The notes beneath the pieces are model-generated. The model worked only from the letters and a program-made list of their open reading frames with translations, made no database searches and was not told where the DNA came from. Positions 1 to 7,951 of a stretch of 64,000 bases of DNA are shown here, in pieces. Within the stretch, counting starts at the first letter, position 1; the number at the start of each line of letters is the position of its first letter. The position numbers and the translations under genes were made by a program. The stretch spans positions 62,001-126,000 of the forward strand of contig CAJUIX010000008.1 in the NCBI GenBank assembly GCA_910586665.1, written 5' to 3'. This DNA is from an uncultured Duncaniella sp. GTDB lineage: Bacteria > Bacteroidota > Bacteroidia > Bacteroidales > Muribaculaceae.

Positions 1-1595
1 TTGTTTGCTGCATCAGTCGACGTCTTGATCTGATCATAAGCAGTCTTCATAGCTGCTTTCTGGTCGGTAACGAAGTTATTCCATGCTTCAGCAGCTACTG
101 TTACAGCCTGCTGTGCTTCATTGATTGCCTCGATAGCCTTGGTCTTGTTACCCTTTACATCGCCCTTATCAGCAGAGCCGCCGATTTCAAGAAGAGTAGC
201 ATAATCAAGACCTGCCTCATTCTGCTTCACATCAACGTATTCGGCAGCAGCACGATAGAGCGGCTCGAATGTATTGTTGATTTCAGTAATCTTTTCAGCG
301 AAAGCATTTGCAGGATAAGGAAGAGGTTTACCAGCCTCATCGACATTCTGATCCTCAGCAAGAGAAATCACAAGTTCCTGATAAGACTTGCGAAGAGCAA
401 GGAACAAGTCGCTACCGTTGGGGTCACCACCCTCAGTTGCTTTGTAGAACTCATCGTAAGCCTTCAAGTCATCAGAAGCTCCGTTGATTCGGCCATCAAG
501 AAGATAGTATTCGTTCTCAATAGCGCTCCATGCGGACTTAAGAGCCTTGGTATCAATCTTGGATTCGAGCTTGTCCTCTGTATAGGTCGATTCAATCAAT
601 TCCTTATAAGGAGCAAGGAGTGCAGCGAGATCTTCGCCTCTCTTCTTATAATTCTCACTTACGACATAATCGTATCTGCTATCATTTTTATCAGCAAGAA
701 TGGCTGCAATCTGCTCGTTAAGAGTCTGGACTTTCTTCACATAGGCAAGTTGCTTCTGAAGCTGGTCATTTTTCTCAACGGAGTTTACAGCATAGTTCTC
801 GAAGCGGGTGTTTTCAGCCTTAACATCTGCGTTATAGCTATCAGCCTCAGCCTTTAGAGCCGCGATAGATACAAGAATCTTGTTGTTTTCCTTGTAGAGC
901 TCAAATTTCTTATAATTATCAAGACTCTGAGTCTTAACAGCTACAATATCCTTATCAAGAGCTGCAATCTTGCCATCAAGAGCAGACTTGGCATTGCCAA
1001 GCTCAACAACCTTGTCGGAAGTGTTGTTGACAGTCGAGCCGTTGTGCTCTAATGAAGTTGTAACATCCTTAATATCACCAAACTTGGCATTGTTATAAGC
1101 CGTGGTTATATCAGCGGTTGCTTTTGCCCAGTCAAAATCAAGGTCAAGGTTAAGTTTTGAAAAACTGAACTTCTCTTCTTTCACAGTCCCGTCGTTGTTC
1201 TTATTAGGATTTTCAGGAACGATTTTGACAGTGACCTTAGTATCAGTTCCGGATTTAACGACAAATCCCGTAACTTTTCTTCTGCTGACGATAACTTCTA
1301 CATTTGGGTCAGAAATGCCGTCATTGACAGAAAGCACACAGTTCTGTGCATTTGCATCGAGGCTAATAGAGTATGTACCAGCAGGAAGGCTTAAAACACG
1401 AGAAATGCTTTTGATTCCAGGAGGGCAAATCATCCCTTCTCCATCGGCTCCGTATCCAGACACGAAGCCATTGGATTCCGGAGTCCAATTAACACCACCG
1501 GTGCCAGGGGTGGTAAGATTTGATAAATCAAGTGCCAGCGCCGGGAACGCAACTGGCGTAGTCATCAATAAAGAAAGTAGTACTTCTTTTTTCAT
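1..1595 (-). CDS. Giant secreted coiled-coil protein, 5' part (third paralogue, runs off the left edge)
   Basis: Reads leftwards from an ATG at 1593-1595 and stays open to the window edge (about 531 codons seen). The start is fixed by a signal peptide beginning MKKEVLLSLLMTTPVAF, identical to that of the two complete paralogues at 31015-37842 and 41359-48201. After the signal peptide comes a head of about 140 residues, rich in beta-strand patterns (a CPPGI motif, then SLPAGTYSISLDA, and an FSFSKLNLDLD stretch at the end), then lysine/alanine/aspartate-rich helical sequence typical of long coiled coils. By analogy the missing 3' part should carry a dockerin-type repeat and a sorting-like tail; that part is outside the window. 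The head differs strongly from its paralogues, so ligand specificity may differ. Function is inferred: surface stalk or adhesin-like protein. Confidence 0.8.
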   Translation of the reverse strand, partial: MKKEVLLSLLMTTPVAFPALALDLSNLTTPGTGGVNWTPESNGFVSGYGADGEGMICPPGIKSISRVLSLPAGTYSISLDANAQNCVLSVNDGISDPNVEVIVSRRKVTGFVVKSGTDTKVTVKIVPENPNKNNDGTVKEEKFSFSKLNLDLDFDWAKATADITTAYNNAKFGDIKDVTTSLEHNGSTVNNTSDKVVELGNAKSALDGKIAALDKDIVAVKTQSLDNYKKFELYKENNKILVSIAALKAEADSYNADVKAENTRFENYAVNSVEKNDQLQKQLAYVKKVQTLNEQIAAILADKNDSRYDYVVSENYKKRGEDLAALLAPYKELIESTYTEDKLESKIDTKALKSAWSAIENEYYLLDGRINGASDDLKAYDEFYKATEGGDPNGSDLFLALRKSYQELVISLAEDQNVDEAGKPLPYPANAFAEKITEINNTFEPLYRAAAEYVDVKQNEAGLDYATLLEIGGSADKGDVKGNKTKAIEAINEAQQAVTVAAEAWNNFVTDQKAAMKTAYDQIKTSTDAAN

Positions 1596-1748
1596 GATTT
1601 AAAGTTTAAATTTGTATTTATTGCACTTGTATTAATTACCAAAAGAATGGTTGTCAGTTTGTTATGGACGTTTTGAACGTCTCCGCGGGGACTATGTAGG
1701 GAGTGTGTTGGTGTCGCGACACGAGGATCCAATCAACTATAGTCGGTA

Positions 1749-1756
1749 CAAAAGTA
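1749..1756 (-). promoter_or_regulatory. Bacteroidales -7 box of the 1-1595 gene
   Basis: The minus strand reads TACTTTTG, matching the Bacteroidetes TAnnTTTG -7 consensus. The same box, in the same surrounding sequence, precedes the paralogous genes (37999-38006 and 48358-48365). It implies a leader of roughly 145-150 nt. No clear TTTG -33 box is seen. Confidence 0.6.
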
Positions 1757-1978
1757 AAGAAAAGTTCACAATTGCCTTGCGTAATTCTGTTAAATAACGT
1801 TAAGACAATAGTTAAAGCTTAAATTTGTGTGATTTTTAGGGACACATTTGGGGGAGGGGTTAAAAATTTTGGTGAATAAAGGTTAATTTTTAAGGATGAG
1901 AGGTTTGACGGAGGACAAAGTTAATATTTTTTTGCGGTTTTGCAAAATTTGGTGGAGGAGGGAGGGGAGGAAGAGGGG

Positions 1979-2022
1979 GATAGGGCTAATAGGAGGAATA
2001 GGGACAATAGGGCTAATAGGGA
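1979..2022. repeat. Degenerate ATAGGGNTAAT purine-rich repeats, copy 1
   Basis: Short units such as ATAGGGCTAAT, AGGAATAGGGACA and ATAGGGCTAATAGG follow each other without a gene. Similar tracts occur at 3251-3290 and 50352-50400, also in spacers next to leftward genes. Runs of GGG could allow G-quadruplex formation on the plus strand (inference). Confidence 0.55.
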
Positions 2023-2095
2023 GGATGGGAGAGAAGAGGATGAGGGAGAGTAGGATGAGGGGGGATGATGGGAGGGAGGAGAATGGGTGGAGGGG

Positions 2096-2527
2096 TCAGT
2101 CGATGTTGATCTCGGCCTGGGCCATTTCGTCGTATTGCTGCCAGGCGGGGTCGTTCTCGGTGTATATCTTTATGGGGAGAAGGGGGAAGGGGGCGAGGGT
2201 TTCGTTGATTTTGCGGCCGAATATGTGGGTGGAGAGGGTGTAGAATATCCAGTCGCGCTGGTCGTCGCCGGTGAATATGCCTGTGAGGACTGCGACGGGG
2301 TCGGCGTCGAAGGTGGCCTGGAGGGCTTCCTGGACTTGGTCCATGAGTGTGGATGTGGGGAGGTCGGGCATGCCTGCGGGGTCGCCGTCGTAGGGCCATG
2401 TGATTTCTACGCGGATGCTGAAGCGTGGGTTGTCACGGAATTTCCGGATGTCTTTGCGGCCTGTGACGAGGATTAGGCGTCCGTTTTCGCTTTCGGTGGG
2501 TGCTGTCCACCAGTTTTGGTTTGGCAT
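2096..2527 (-). CDS. DUF695 family protein
   Basis: A 143-residue soluble protein without signal peptide or membrane segment. It opens with MPNQNWWTAPTESENGRLIL and contains the stretch FRDNPRFSIRVEITWPYDG, then VAVLTGIFTGDDQRDWIFY and a C-terminal IYTENDPAWQQYDEMAQ. These blocks fit my recollection of the DUF695 family of Bacteroides, whose function is unknown. It spans essentially the whole domain, so it looks complete. It lies 112 bp downstream of the DUF6155-like gene in the same direction and may share its transcript. Several other frames are open here because the plus strand is G-rich; this frame is preferred because its residue composition is protein-like and it matches a known family. 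Confidence 0.8.
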   Translation of the reverse strand: MPNQNWWTAPTESENGRLILVTGRKDIRKFRDNPRFSIRVEITWPYDGDPAGMPDLPTSTLMDQVQEALQATFDADPVAVLTGIFTGDDQRDWIFYTLSTHIFGRKINETLAPFPLLPIKIYTENDPAWQQYDEMAQAEINID

Positions 2528-2639
2528 TGGCTGTGTTGAATGTTGTTGTGGTGGTGTGTATTATTATAACATGTTTTTAGCTTTTTTATTATGCGGGGAG
2601 GGGGATTTTTTATCAGGAGATAGGCGTGGTTATATAATA

Positions 2640-3176
2640 TTATGTGGCGGCGGGGTCGATGTAGGGGCTGAGGCGGGCGTCGAGGAGGTCGGCGAGTGGG
2701 TTGGAACGGGTGGAGCGGAGGGGGCGGAGCTGTGAGCGGGCTCGGAGGAGTCGGGGGAGGTGTTCGGGGAGGAGACGGGTGGCTGTGAGGTGGTCGAGTG
2801 TTTCGAGGAGGAATTTTTCGATTGATGCGTAGAGTGTGTCGGGGAGTTTGCGGGTGTCGCCGTTGGATATGAGGGCTGTGAGGGTGCTGACCATGAGCTC
2901 GGCTATGGTCTCGTCGCCGGGCTGGAGGGCGCGGATGCGCCGGAGGGTGGCGCGGATGCGCTGCATGCGTGGATGGGGGCCGCGGCGGGTGGTGCGGAGG
3001 GCTTCGCGGGTAAGGAGGAGGCGGTATTGTTCGGTTTTGGCGGTTATGTCGGGGTCGGCGAAGAAGTCGAGGATTTCTTTGGCTTCCTTGCTTTTGTCGT
3101 AGAGGTCGATGATGAGCTGGCGGAGTGCGGGGGCGTCGAAGTCGGCGAGGGTCTTGCGGAGTGTGAGTTTTGACAT
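2640..3176 (-). CDS. DUF6155-like protein
   Basis: The start is placed at the ATG giving MSKLTLRKTLADFDAPALRQ. An in-frame ATG 11 codons upstream adds only a proline-rich stretch (MCRPLLPPPPT) and would begin in the terminator-proximal spacer. The 178-residue protein is helical and very arginine/leucine-rich, with a first block LIIDLYDKSKEAKEILDFF that resembles the N-terminal block of the DUF6155 family (MSK...L..LYD...KEYYDF...P). No catalytic motif is apparent. It lies between a strong hairpin (3201-3250) and the DUF695 gene, both in the same orientation. Function unknown; the family call is from recollection and only moderately sure. Confidence 0.65.
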   Translation of the reverse strand: MSKLTLRKTLADFDAPALRQLIIDLYDKSKEAKEILDFFADPDITAKTEQYRLLLTREALRTTRRGPHPRMQRIRATLRRIRALQPGDETIAELMVSTLTALISNGDTRKLPDTLYASIEKFLLETLDHLTATRLLPEHLPRLLRARSQLRPLRSTRSNPLADLLDARLSPYIDPAAT

Positions 3177-3200
3177 TGTGGGGGGAGGGGGTAAAAGAGG

Positions 3201-3250
3201 CCGACACAAGGCGGGGCATTGGGGAGGCCGCCTTGTGTCGGATTTTTTTT
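3201..3250 (+). terminator. Intrinsic terminator with a 14-bp perfect stem
   Basis: CCGACACAAGGCGG (3201-3214) pairs perfectly with CCGCCTTGTGTCGG (3228-3241), followed on the plus strand by a run of eight T (3243-3250). On the minus strand the stem is followed by the weaker CCTCTTTTACC, so it may end the leftward dsbD transcript as well. No rightward gene precedes it. Confidence 0.7.
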
Positions 3251-3290
3251 GATAGGGATAATAGGAGGGATAGGAGCAATAGGGCTAATA
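3251..3290. repeat. ATAGGGNTAAT purine-rich repeats, copy 2
   Basis: Units GATAGGGATAATAGG, AGGGATAGGAGCAATAGGG and CTAATATGAG follow the terminator. The right end (AGGGCTAATATGAGAGGCC) is close to the right end of copy 3 near 50390-50407 (AAGGCTAATATGAGGCC), suggesting a shared ancestor rather than chance composition. Confidence 0.5.
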
Positions 3291-3318
3291 TGAGAGGCCT
3301 ATCGGGGCTATTCGGTTA

Positions 3319-5379
3319 TTATTTGGCCTGTTTGTAGCCTTTGATGCCTTTTTCGAGGAAGTCAGTGAAGCGGGCTATGTTCTCGTCATAGGTGTAGGGA
3401 CCTGAGAGGAGCTGGCCGTCGTCGCCGAGGACGATATAGTAGGGCTGGGCGTTGGCGTTGAATTTATAGCGCTGCAGGTAGCTCCAGCGGTCACCGTAGG
3501 TGTAGAGTGTGACGTCTTTGCCATACTCCTTGACGGTGATGGGCTGCGGAAGGTTCTTCTTTTCATCGACCATGAGTTTGATGACGGTAAAGTTGTCCTC
3601 AATCATGGCTTTGACATTAGGCTCGTCAAGTACGGCACCTTCCATCTTGCGGCAGTTGACGCAACCGAAGCCCGAGAAGTCGACGAGGACGGGCTTGCCT
3701 GCCTCGCGGGCCACCTTCATACCTTCCTCGTAGTCGTCATACTCCTTGAAACCGTCGCCATAGAGGTTGAGGTCCTGGGTGAAGAGCGGTGGCACGAAGG
3801 CGCTCACTCCCTTGAGGGGTGCGCCCCAGAGGCCGGGGACAAGGTAGATGGTGAACGAGAGTGAGCAGAGGGCGAGGAAGAAGCGGACGACGCCGACGGA
3901 GCTGTCGGCCTTGCCGTAGTGAGCGAAATTGAACTGGCCGAGGAGGTAAAGACCGAGGAGGAGGAACATGACAATCCAGAGGGCGAGGAAGACTTCGCGG
4001 TCAAGGATATGCCAGCCATAGGCGAGGTCGGCCACGGAGAGGAACTTGAGCGAGAGGGCGAGCTCGACGAAGCCGAGGACGACTTTGAGAGTGTTCATCC
4101 AACCGCCCGAGCTGGGAGCAGCCTGGAGCATGGTCGGGAACATGGCGAAGAGCATGAAGGGGAGCGCGAGGGCTGTCGAGAAACCGAGCATACCGATGGC
4201 GGGACCCCAGAGGTCGCCCTGCGATGCAGCCTCCACGAGGAGTGTACCGATAATCGGTCCTGTGCAGGAGAAGGAGACGAGGGTCAGGGTGAAGGCCATG
4301 AAGAAAATCGAGAGAAGGCCGGTGGTCTTCTCGGCTGTGGCATCCATCTTGTTTGACCACGATGCGGGAAGCTTGATTTCAAAGGCTCCGAAGAAGCTGA
4401 TGGCGAAGACCACGAGGAGGAGGAAGAAGATGATGTTGCAGACGGCGGAGGTGGACAGCGCGTTGAGCGAGCTTGCACCGAAGATGCCCGTGATGAGCAG
4501 GCCGAGTGCCACATATATAACTATAATCGAGAGTCCGTAGGTGCATGCGTCGGCGATGCTCTTGGTGCGGTCCTTGCCCTTCTTGAGGAAGAAGCTGACT
4601 GTCATAGGAATCATCGGCCAAACGCAGGGGGTGAAGAGGGCCACTAGGCCGCCGAGGAAGCAGGTGAAGAAGATGTACCACAGAGAGGTGGTCGAGAAGT
4701 CCTCAGCCTCCTCGGAATCGCTAAATGATACGGGCGCCCAGAGGTCGGCAGTGCCGGCGGGTGACAGCGCGGGAGCCACGGAGTCGGCAGCGGCTGCTGT
4801 AGCGGCCGAGTCGGCCTCCATTACTTCGGCCACACCGGCCACGACCTCTTCAATATTCTGCTCAGCAGCCTTTGGCTCCTCGGCCTTGGCTTCAGCCTTG
4901 GCTGCCGGGGCGCTGATCTTGGCAGTGCCGGAGAGGTTGAATGTCGAGCGGGAGGGAGGTATACAGTTCTCGTCGTTGCAGGCGGAGCAGACCACCATGA
5001 CGTCGATATTGAACTCCGGCTTCACAGCCTTGAATTTCTGAGTGATAGTCACGCCCTGCGTCCACCATGAAAGTTCGGCGCCAAACATATCGTCATACTG
5101 CTTGTGGGAAGCCTTGTCGGGGGTGGGCTTTCCTTCGAGAGTCACACCGTCGAGCTTGGGATAGGTAATCTCGAGAATCTGCGGACCGGCACTCGGGTCA
5201 CAATCGAGAGAGTACATGTGCCAGCCGGGGCTGATAGAAGCTGTGAGGACCACCTTGCCCTCATCGTCGCCGGTCATGTCGACCTTGGCCGACCATTTAA
5301 CCGGGGTCATAATCTGTGCCGAGGCCATACTGGTGATGACAGCGACAAGCAGGCTGAGAGTTAGAGCGAGTTTTCGCAT
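3319..5379 (-). CDS. dsbD: Thiol:disulfide interchange protein DsbD
   Basis: Inner-membrane reductant conduit that passes electrons from cytoplasmic thioredoxin to periplasmic substrates. The 686 residues show a signal peptide (about 1-21, ending SMASAQ) and an N-terminal immunoglobulin-like domain (about 25-155) with a cysteine pair in the CSACNDENC segment. An acidic/alanine-rich linker follows (about 160-225). The membrane domain (about 230-515) carries the conserved FTPCVWPMIPMT and SFSCTGPIIGT motifs. The C-terminal thioredoxin-like domain (about 545-686) has the redox pair C573-V-N-C576. This is the full three-domain architecture at normal length. It is divergent from the alpha-galactosidase gene and has its own TACATTTG box at 5433-5440. 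Confidence 0.93.
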   Translation of the reverse strand: MRKLALTLSLLVAVITSMASAQIMTPVKWSAKVDMTGDDEGKVVLTASISPGWHMYSLDCDPSAGPQILEITYPKLDGVTLEGKPTPDKASHKQYDDMFGAELSWWTQGVTITQKFKAVKPEFNIDVMVVCSACNDENCIPPSRSTFNLSGTAKISAPAAKAEAKAEEPKAAEQNIEEVVAGVAEVMEADSAATAAAADSVAPALSPAGTADLWAPVSFSDSEEAEDFSTTSLWYIFFTCFLGGLVALFTPCVWPMIPMTVSFFLKKGKDRTKSIADACTYGLSIIVIYVALGLLITGIFGASSLNALSTSAVCNIIFFLLLVVFAISFFGAFEIKLPASWSNKMDATAEKTTGLLSIFFMAFTLTLVSFSCTGPIIGTLLVEAASQGDLWGPAIGMLGFSTALALPFMLFAMFPTMLQAAPSSGGWMNTLKVVLGFVELALSLKFLSVADLAYGWHILDREVFLALWIVMFLLLGLYLLGQFNFAHYGKADSSVGVVRFFLALCSLSFTIYLVPGLWGAPLKGVSAFVPPLFTQDLNLYGDGFKEYDDYEEGMKVAREAGKPVLVDFSGFGCVNCRKMEGAVLDEPNVKAMIEDNFTVIKLMVDEKKNLPQPITVKEYGKDVTLYTYGDRWSYLQRYKFNANAQPYYIVLGDDGQLLSGPYTYDENIARFTDFLEKGIKGYKQAK

Positions 5380-5432
5380 GGGAAGTTAAATCAGGGTTAA
5401 ACTTTGTGTGATTGGTTTATTTAAAGACGGTG

Positions 5433-5440
5433 CAAATGTA
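5433..5440 (-). promoter_or_regulatory. -7 box of dsbD
   Basis: The minus strand reads TACATTTG, a TAnnTTTG match, 53 bp before the dsbD start codon. No convincing -33 element is visible. Confidence 0.5.
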
Positions 5441-5575
5441 CGAATAATTCCTTAATATATAAGGGAAATATTTGCTGATTCGTAAATCTTGTCAGAAACG
5501 ATAAAATTAAACATACTATTTTAACTTTTTATTGACAGCATGGGGCCAAACGTTGTCCTTGCAAATTCTAATGAC

Positions 5576-5583
5576 TATCTTTG
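5576..5583 (+). promoter_or_regulatory. -7 box of the alpha-galactosidase gene
   Basis: TATCTTTG, 22 bp before the ATG at 5606, with a GTTG at 5552-5555 spaced 20 bp upstream as a possible -33 element. This gives a very short leader. Confidence 0.55.
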
Positions 5584-5605
5584 CGTCAGATAAAATACAC
5601 CGACC

Positions 5606-7813
5606 ATGAAACCTATCCATTTCTTCATCGCGGCGACCCTGGCTGTCGGATTCACTCCGCGCCTCAACGCCGAACTCATCGACATCTCTACCCCCAACAC
5701 CTCTCTCCTGCTCGACGCCGAGAAAGGAGAACGCCTGCGCATACTCCACTATGGCGACAGGCTCTCCGAAGCCGACAAGGCCTCGCTTGAGAGCGCCGGA
5801 GCAATCGGACGCGACGCATATCCCGTCTACGGCATACAGCCTATGGGCGAGGCGGCTCTCAGCGTCACCCACGCCGACGGCAACATGACCACTGACGCGG
5901 AGGTCAAGGGCGTCACAACGACTACCGCCCCCGACGGCTCTACCGTGACCACCGTCGCCATGAGCGACAAGGTCTACTCCTTTGATATCAACGTGAACTA
6001 CCGCACCTATCCGGGCGACGACGTCATCGAGACATGGGTCGACGTCAAAAACAATGAAAAAAGCACCGTGAAGCTCAACCGCTTCATGTCGGGCTACCTC
6101 CCCGTGCGCTACGGCAACGTATGGCTCTCACAACTCTACGGCTCATGGGCCAACGAAGGAAAGGTGTCGCAGACACCGCTCAACCACGGCGTCCGCATGA
6201 TCAAAAACAAGGACGGCGCTCGCAACTCCCACACCTCGCACGCCGAAATCATGCTCTCGCTCGACGGCAAGCCCCAGGAAAACTCCGGCCGCACTATCGG
6301 CGCCGCCCTCGAATATACCGGCAACTACAAGCTCTTCATCGACACTGACGACGGCAACTACCACCACTTCTTTGCCGGAATCAACGAGGAGAACTCATCC
6401 TACAATCTGAAGAAGGGCGAAAGCTTCACCACCCCTCCCCTCGCCCTCACCTACTCCGACGAAGGTCTGTCGGGCGTCAGCCGCAACTTCCACCGCTGGG
6501 GCCGCAAGCACCGTCTCCACAATGGCGACAAGGAGCGCAAGATACTCCTGAACTCCTGGGAAGGCGTCTACTTTGACATCGACGAGCCGGGCATGTCGGC
6601 CATGATGAAGGACATAGCCGACATGGGCGGCGAGCTTTTCGTCATGGATGACGGATGGTTTGGCGACAAGTACCAGCGCAACACCGACAACTCGTCGCTC
6701 GGCGACTGGGTGGTCGACAAGAAGAAACTCCCCCACGGCATCCAGGCCCTCATCGACACCGCTGCCGCCAACGGCATAAAGTTCGGCATCTGGATCGAAC
6801 CTGAGATGACCAACAGCGTCAGCGAACTTTACGAGAAGCATCCCGAATACATCATCAAGGCCGCCAACCGACCGGCTACACAGGGTCGCGGCGGCACACA
6901 GCTTGTGCTTGACCTCGCCAATCCCAAGGTGCAGGACATAGTGTTCACCGTCGTTGACACCCTCATGCGCAAATATCCCGGCATTGACTATATCAAGTGG
7001 GACGCCAACGCGCCTGTCATGGACCACGGCTCGCAATATCTCACCGCGGACAACCAAAGCCACCTCTACATAGATTACCACAAAGGATTCGAGACCGTGC
7101 TCAACCGCATCCGTACCGCCCACCCCGACGTGACTATCCAGGCCTGCGCCAGCGGCGGCGGACGTGCCAACTGGGGCTACCTTCCCTGGTTTGACGAATT
7201 CTGGACCAGCGACAACAACGATGCCCTCCAGCGCATCTATATGCAGTGGGGCACAAGCTACTTCTTCCCCGCCATCGCAATGGGCTCACACATCTCCGCC
7301 TCACCCAACCACCAGACCTTCCGCCGGATCCCGGTCAAATTCCGTGCCGACGTGGCCATGAGCGGACGTCTCGGACTCGAACTCCAGCCTAAAAATATGA
7401 CCGACGAGGAGAAGCTCTTTGTCAAGGGCGCCATAGCCGACTACAAAAAAATCCGCCCGATTGTACAGTTCGGCGACATCTACCGCCTCATCTCTCCCTA
7501 CGACGGCAAGGGAGTGGCATCGCTCATGTATGTCACCCCCGAAAAAGATGATGCAGTGTTCTACTGGTGGAAGACCGAGACCTTCATGAACCAGCAGCTC
7601 CCCCGCGTGGTCATGGCCGGCCTCGACCCCGACAGGCTCTACACCGTGACCGAGCTTAACCGCATCGACAACGAGCCCCTCAGCTTCGAAGGCAAGAGCT
7701 TCACCGGGCGCTATCTCATGTCCAACGGTCTCGAAATCCCCCTCACCCACAAAGTCGATTACCACAAAAACACCGACTACGCTTCCCGCATCCTCCGCCT
7801 CACGGCGAAGTAG
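5606..7813 (+). CDS. GH36 alpha-galactosidase
   Basis: Hydrolyses terminal alpha-1,6-galactose from oligosaccharides such as raffinose or galactomannan fragments. The 735-residue protein has a signal peptide (MKPIHFFIAATLAVGFTPRLNA), so it is likely periplasmic. An N-terminal beta-supersandwich precedes a TIM barrel beginning NSWEGVYFDIDEP. Hallmarks of GH36 are the MDDGWFG motif, GIWIEPEM, the nucleophile D466 in DYIKWDANAP and the acid/base D536 in WTSDNNDA. Length is normal for the family. It is followed by a strong terminator and stands alone, so it is not in an operon with the GH31-GH2-GH3 cluster 8.5 kb away. Confidence 0.92.
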   Translation: MKPIHFFIAATLAVGFTPRLNAELIDISTPNTSLLLDAEKGERLRILHYGDRLSEADKASLESAGAIGRDAYPVYGIQPMGEAALSVTHADGNMTTDAEVKGVTTTTAPDGSTVTTVAMSDKVYSFDINVNYRTYPGDDVIETWVDVKNNEKSTVKLNRFMSGYLPVRYGNVWLSQLYGSWANEGKVSQTPLNHGVRMIKNKDGARNSHTSHAEIMLSLDGKPQENSGRTIGAALEYTGNYKLFIDTDDGNYHHFFAGINEENSSYNLKKGESFTTPPLALTYSDEGLSGVSRNFHRWGRKHRLHNGDKERKILLNSWEGVYFDIDEPGMSAMMKDIADMGGELFVMDDGWFGDKYQRNTDNSSLGDWVVDKKKLPHGIQALIDTAAANGIKFGIWIEPEMTNSVSELYEKHPEYIIKAANRPATQGRGGTQLVLDLANPKVQDIVFTVVDTLMRKYPGIDYIKWDANAPVMDHGSQYLTADNQSHLYIDYHKGFETVLNRIRTAHPDVTIQACASGGGRANWGYLPWFDEFWTSDNNDALQRIYMQWGTSYFFPAIAMGSHISASPNHQTFRRIPVKFRADVAMSGRLGLELQPKNMTDEEKLFVKGAIADYKKIRPIVQFGDIYRLISPYDGKGVASLMYVTPEKDDAVFYWWKTETFMNQQLPRVVMAGLDPDRLYTVTELNRIDNEPLSFEGKSFTGRYLMSNGLEIPLTHKVDYHKNTDYASRILRLTAK

Positions 7814-7839
7814 CGGATAAATGATTGGTCACAATATCA

Positions 7840-7887
7840 GAGGTACGAAAATTCATACAAATTGAATTTTCGTACCTCATTTTTATA
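7840..7887 (+). terminator. Intrinsic terminator after the alpha-galactosidase gene
   Basis: GAGGTACGAAAATTC (7840-7854) pairs perfectly over 15 bp with GAATTTTCGTACCTC (7864-7878), followed by ATTTTTAT. It lies 26 bp past the stop codon. Confidence 0.85.
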
Positions 7888-7895
7888 TACCTTAC

Positions 7896-7925
7896 ATTGC
7901 TATTAACTTTTTTATCGTAACTTTG
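7896..7925 (+). promoter_or_regulatory. Promoter of the ATPase-nuclease module
   Basis: -7 box TAACTTTG (7918-7925) with ATTG (7896-7899) 18 bp upstream as a -33 element, located 26 bp before the ATPase ATG. This separates the module from the upstream gene. Confidence 0.6.
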
Positions 7926-7951
7926 CGATGTAAAATGTATCACTCACTGAC

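Larger units (their letters stand above)
1596..2095. other. 500-bp spacer: leader and promoter of the 1-1595 gene, then a G-rich tract
   Basis: No gene is supported here. Positions 1596-1760 hold the leader of the leftward giant gene. It includes a perfect 12-bp palindrome GTGTCGCGACAC at 1711-1722, a conserved GACTA...TAGTC pairing and a TACTTTTG -7 box at 1749-1756. From about 1960 the plus strand becomes strongly purine- and G-rich with degenerate ATAGGGNTAAT units (1979-2022). Short open frames in the G-rich part look like composition artefacts. Confidence 0.7.

Noticed and set aside
2473..3279. Open frame of 268 codons on the minus strand, proline/arginine/histidine-rich
   Set aside because: It crosses the terminator and overlaps the DUF6155-like gene in another frame. 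Composition follows the G-rich plus strand.
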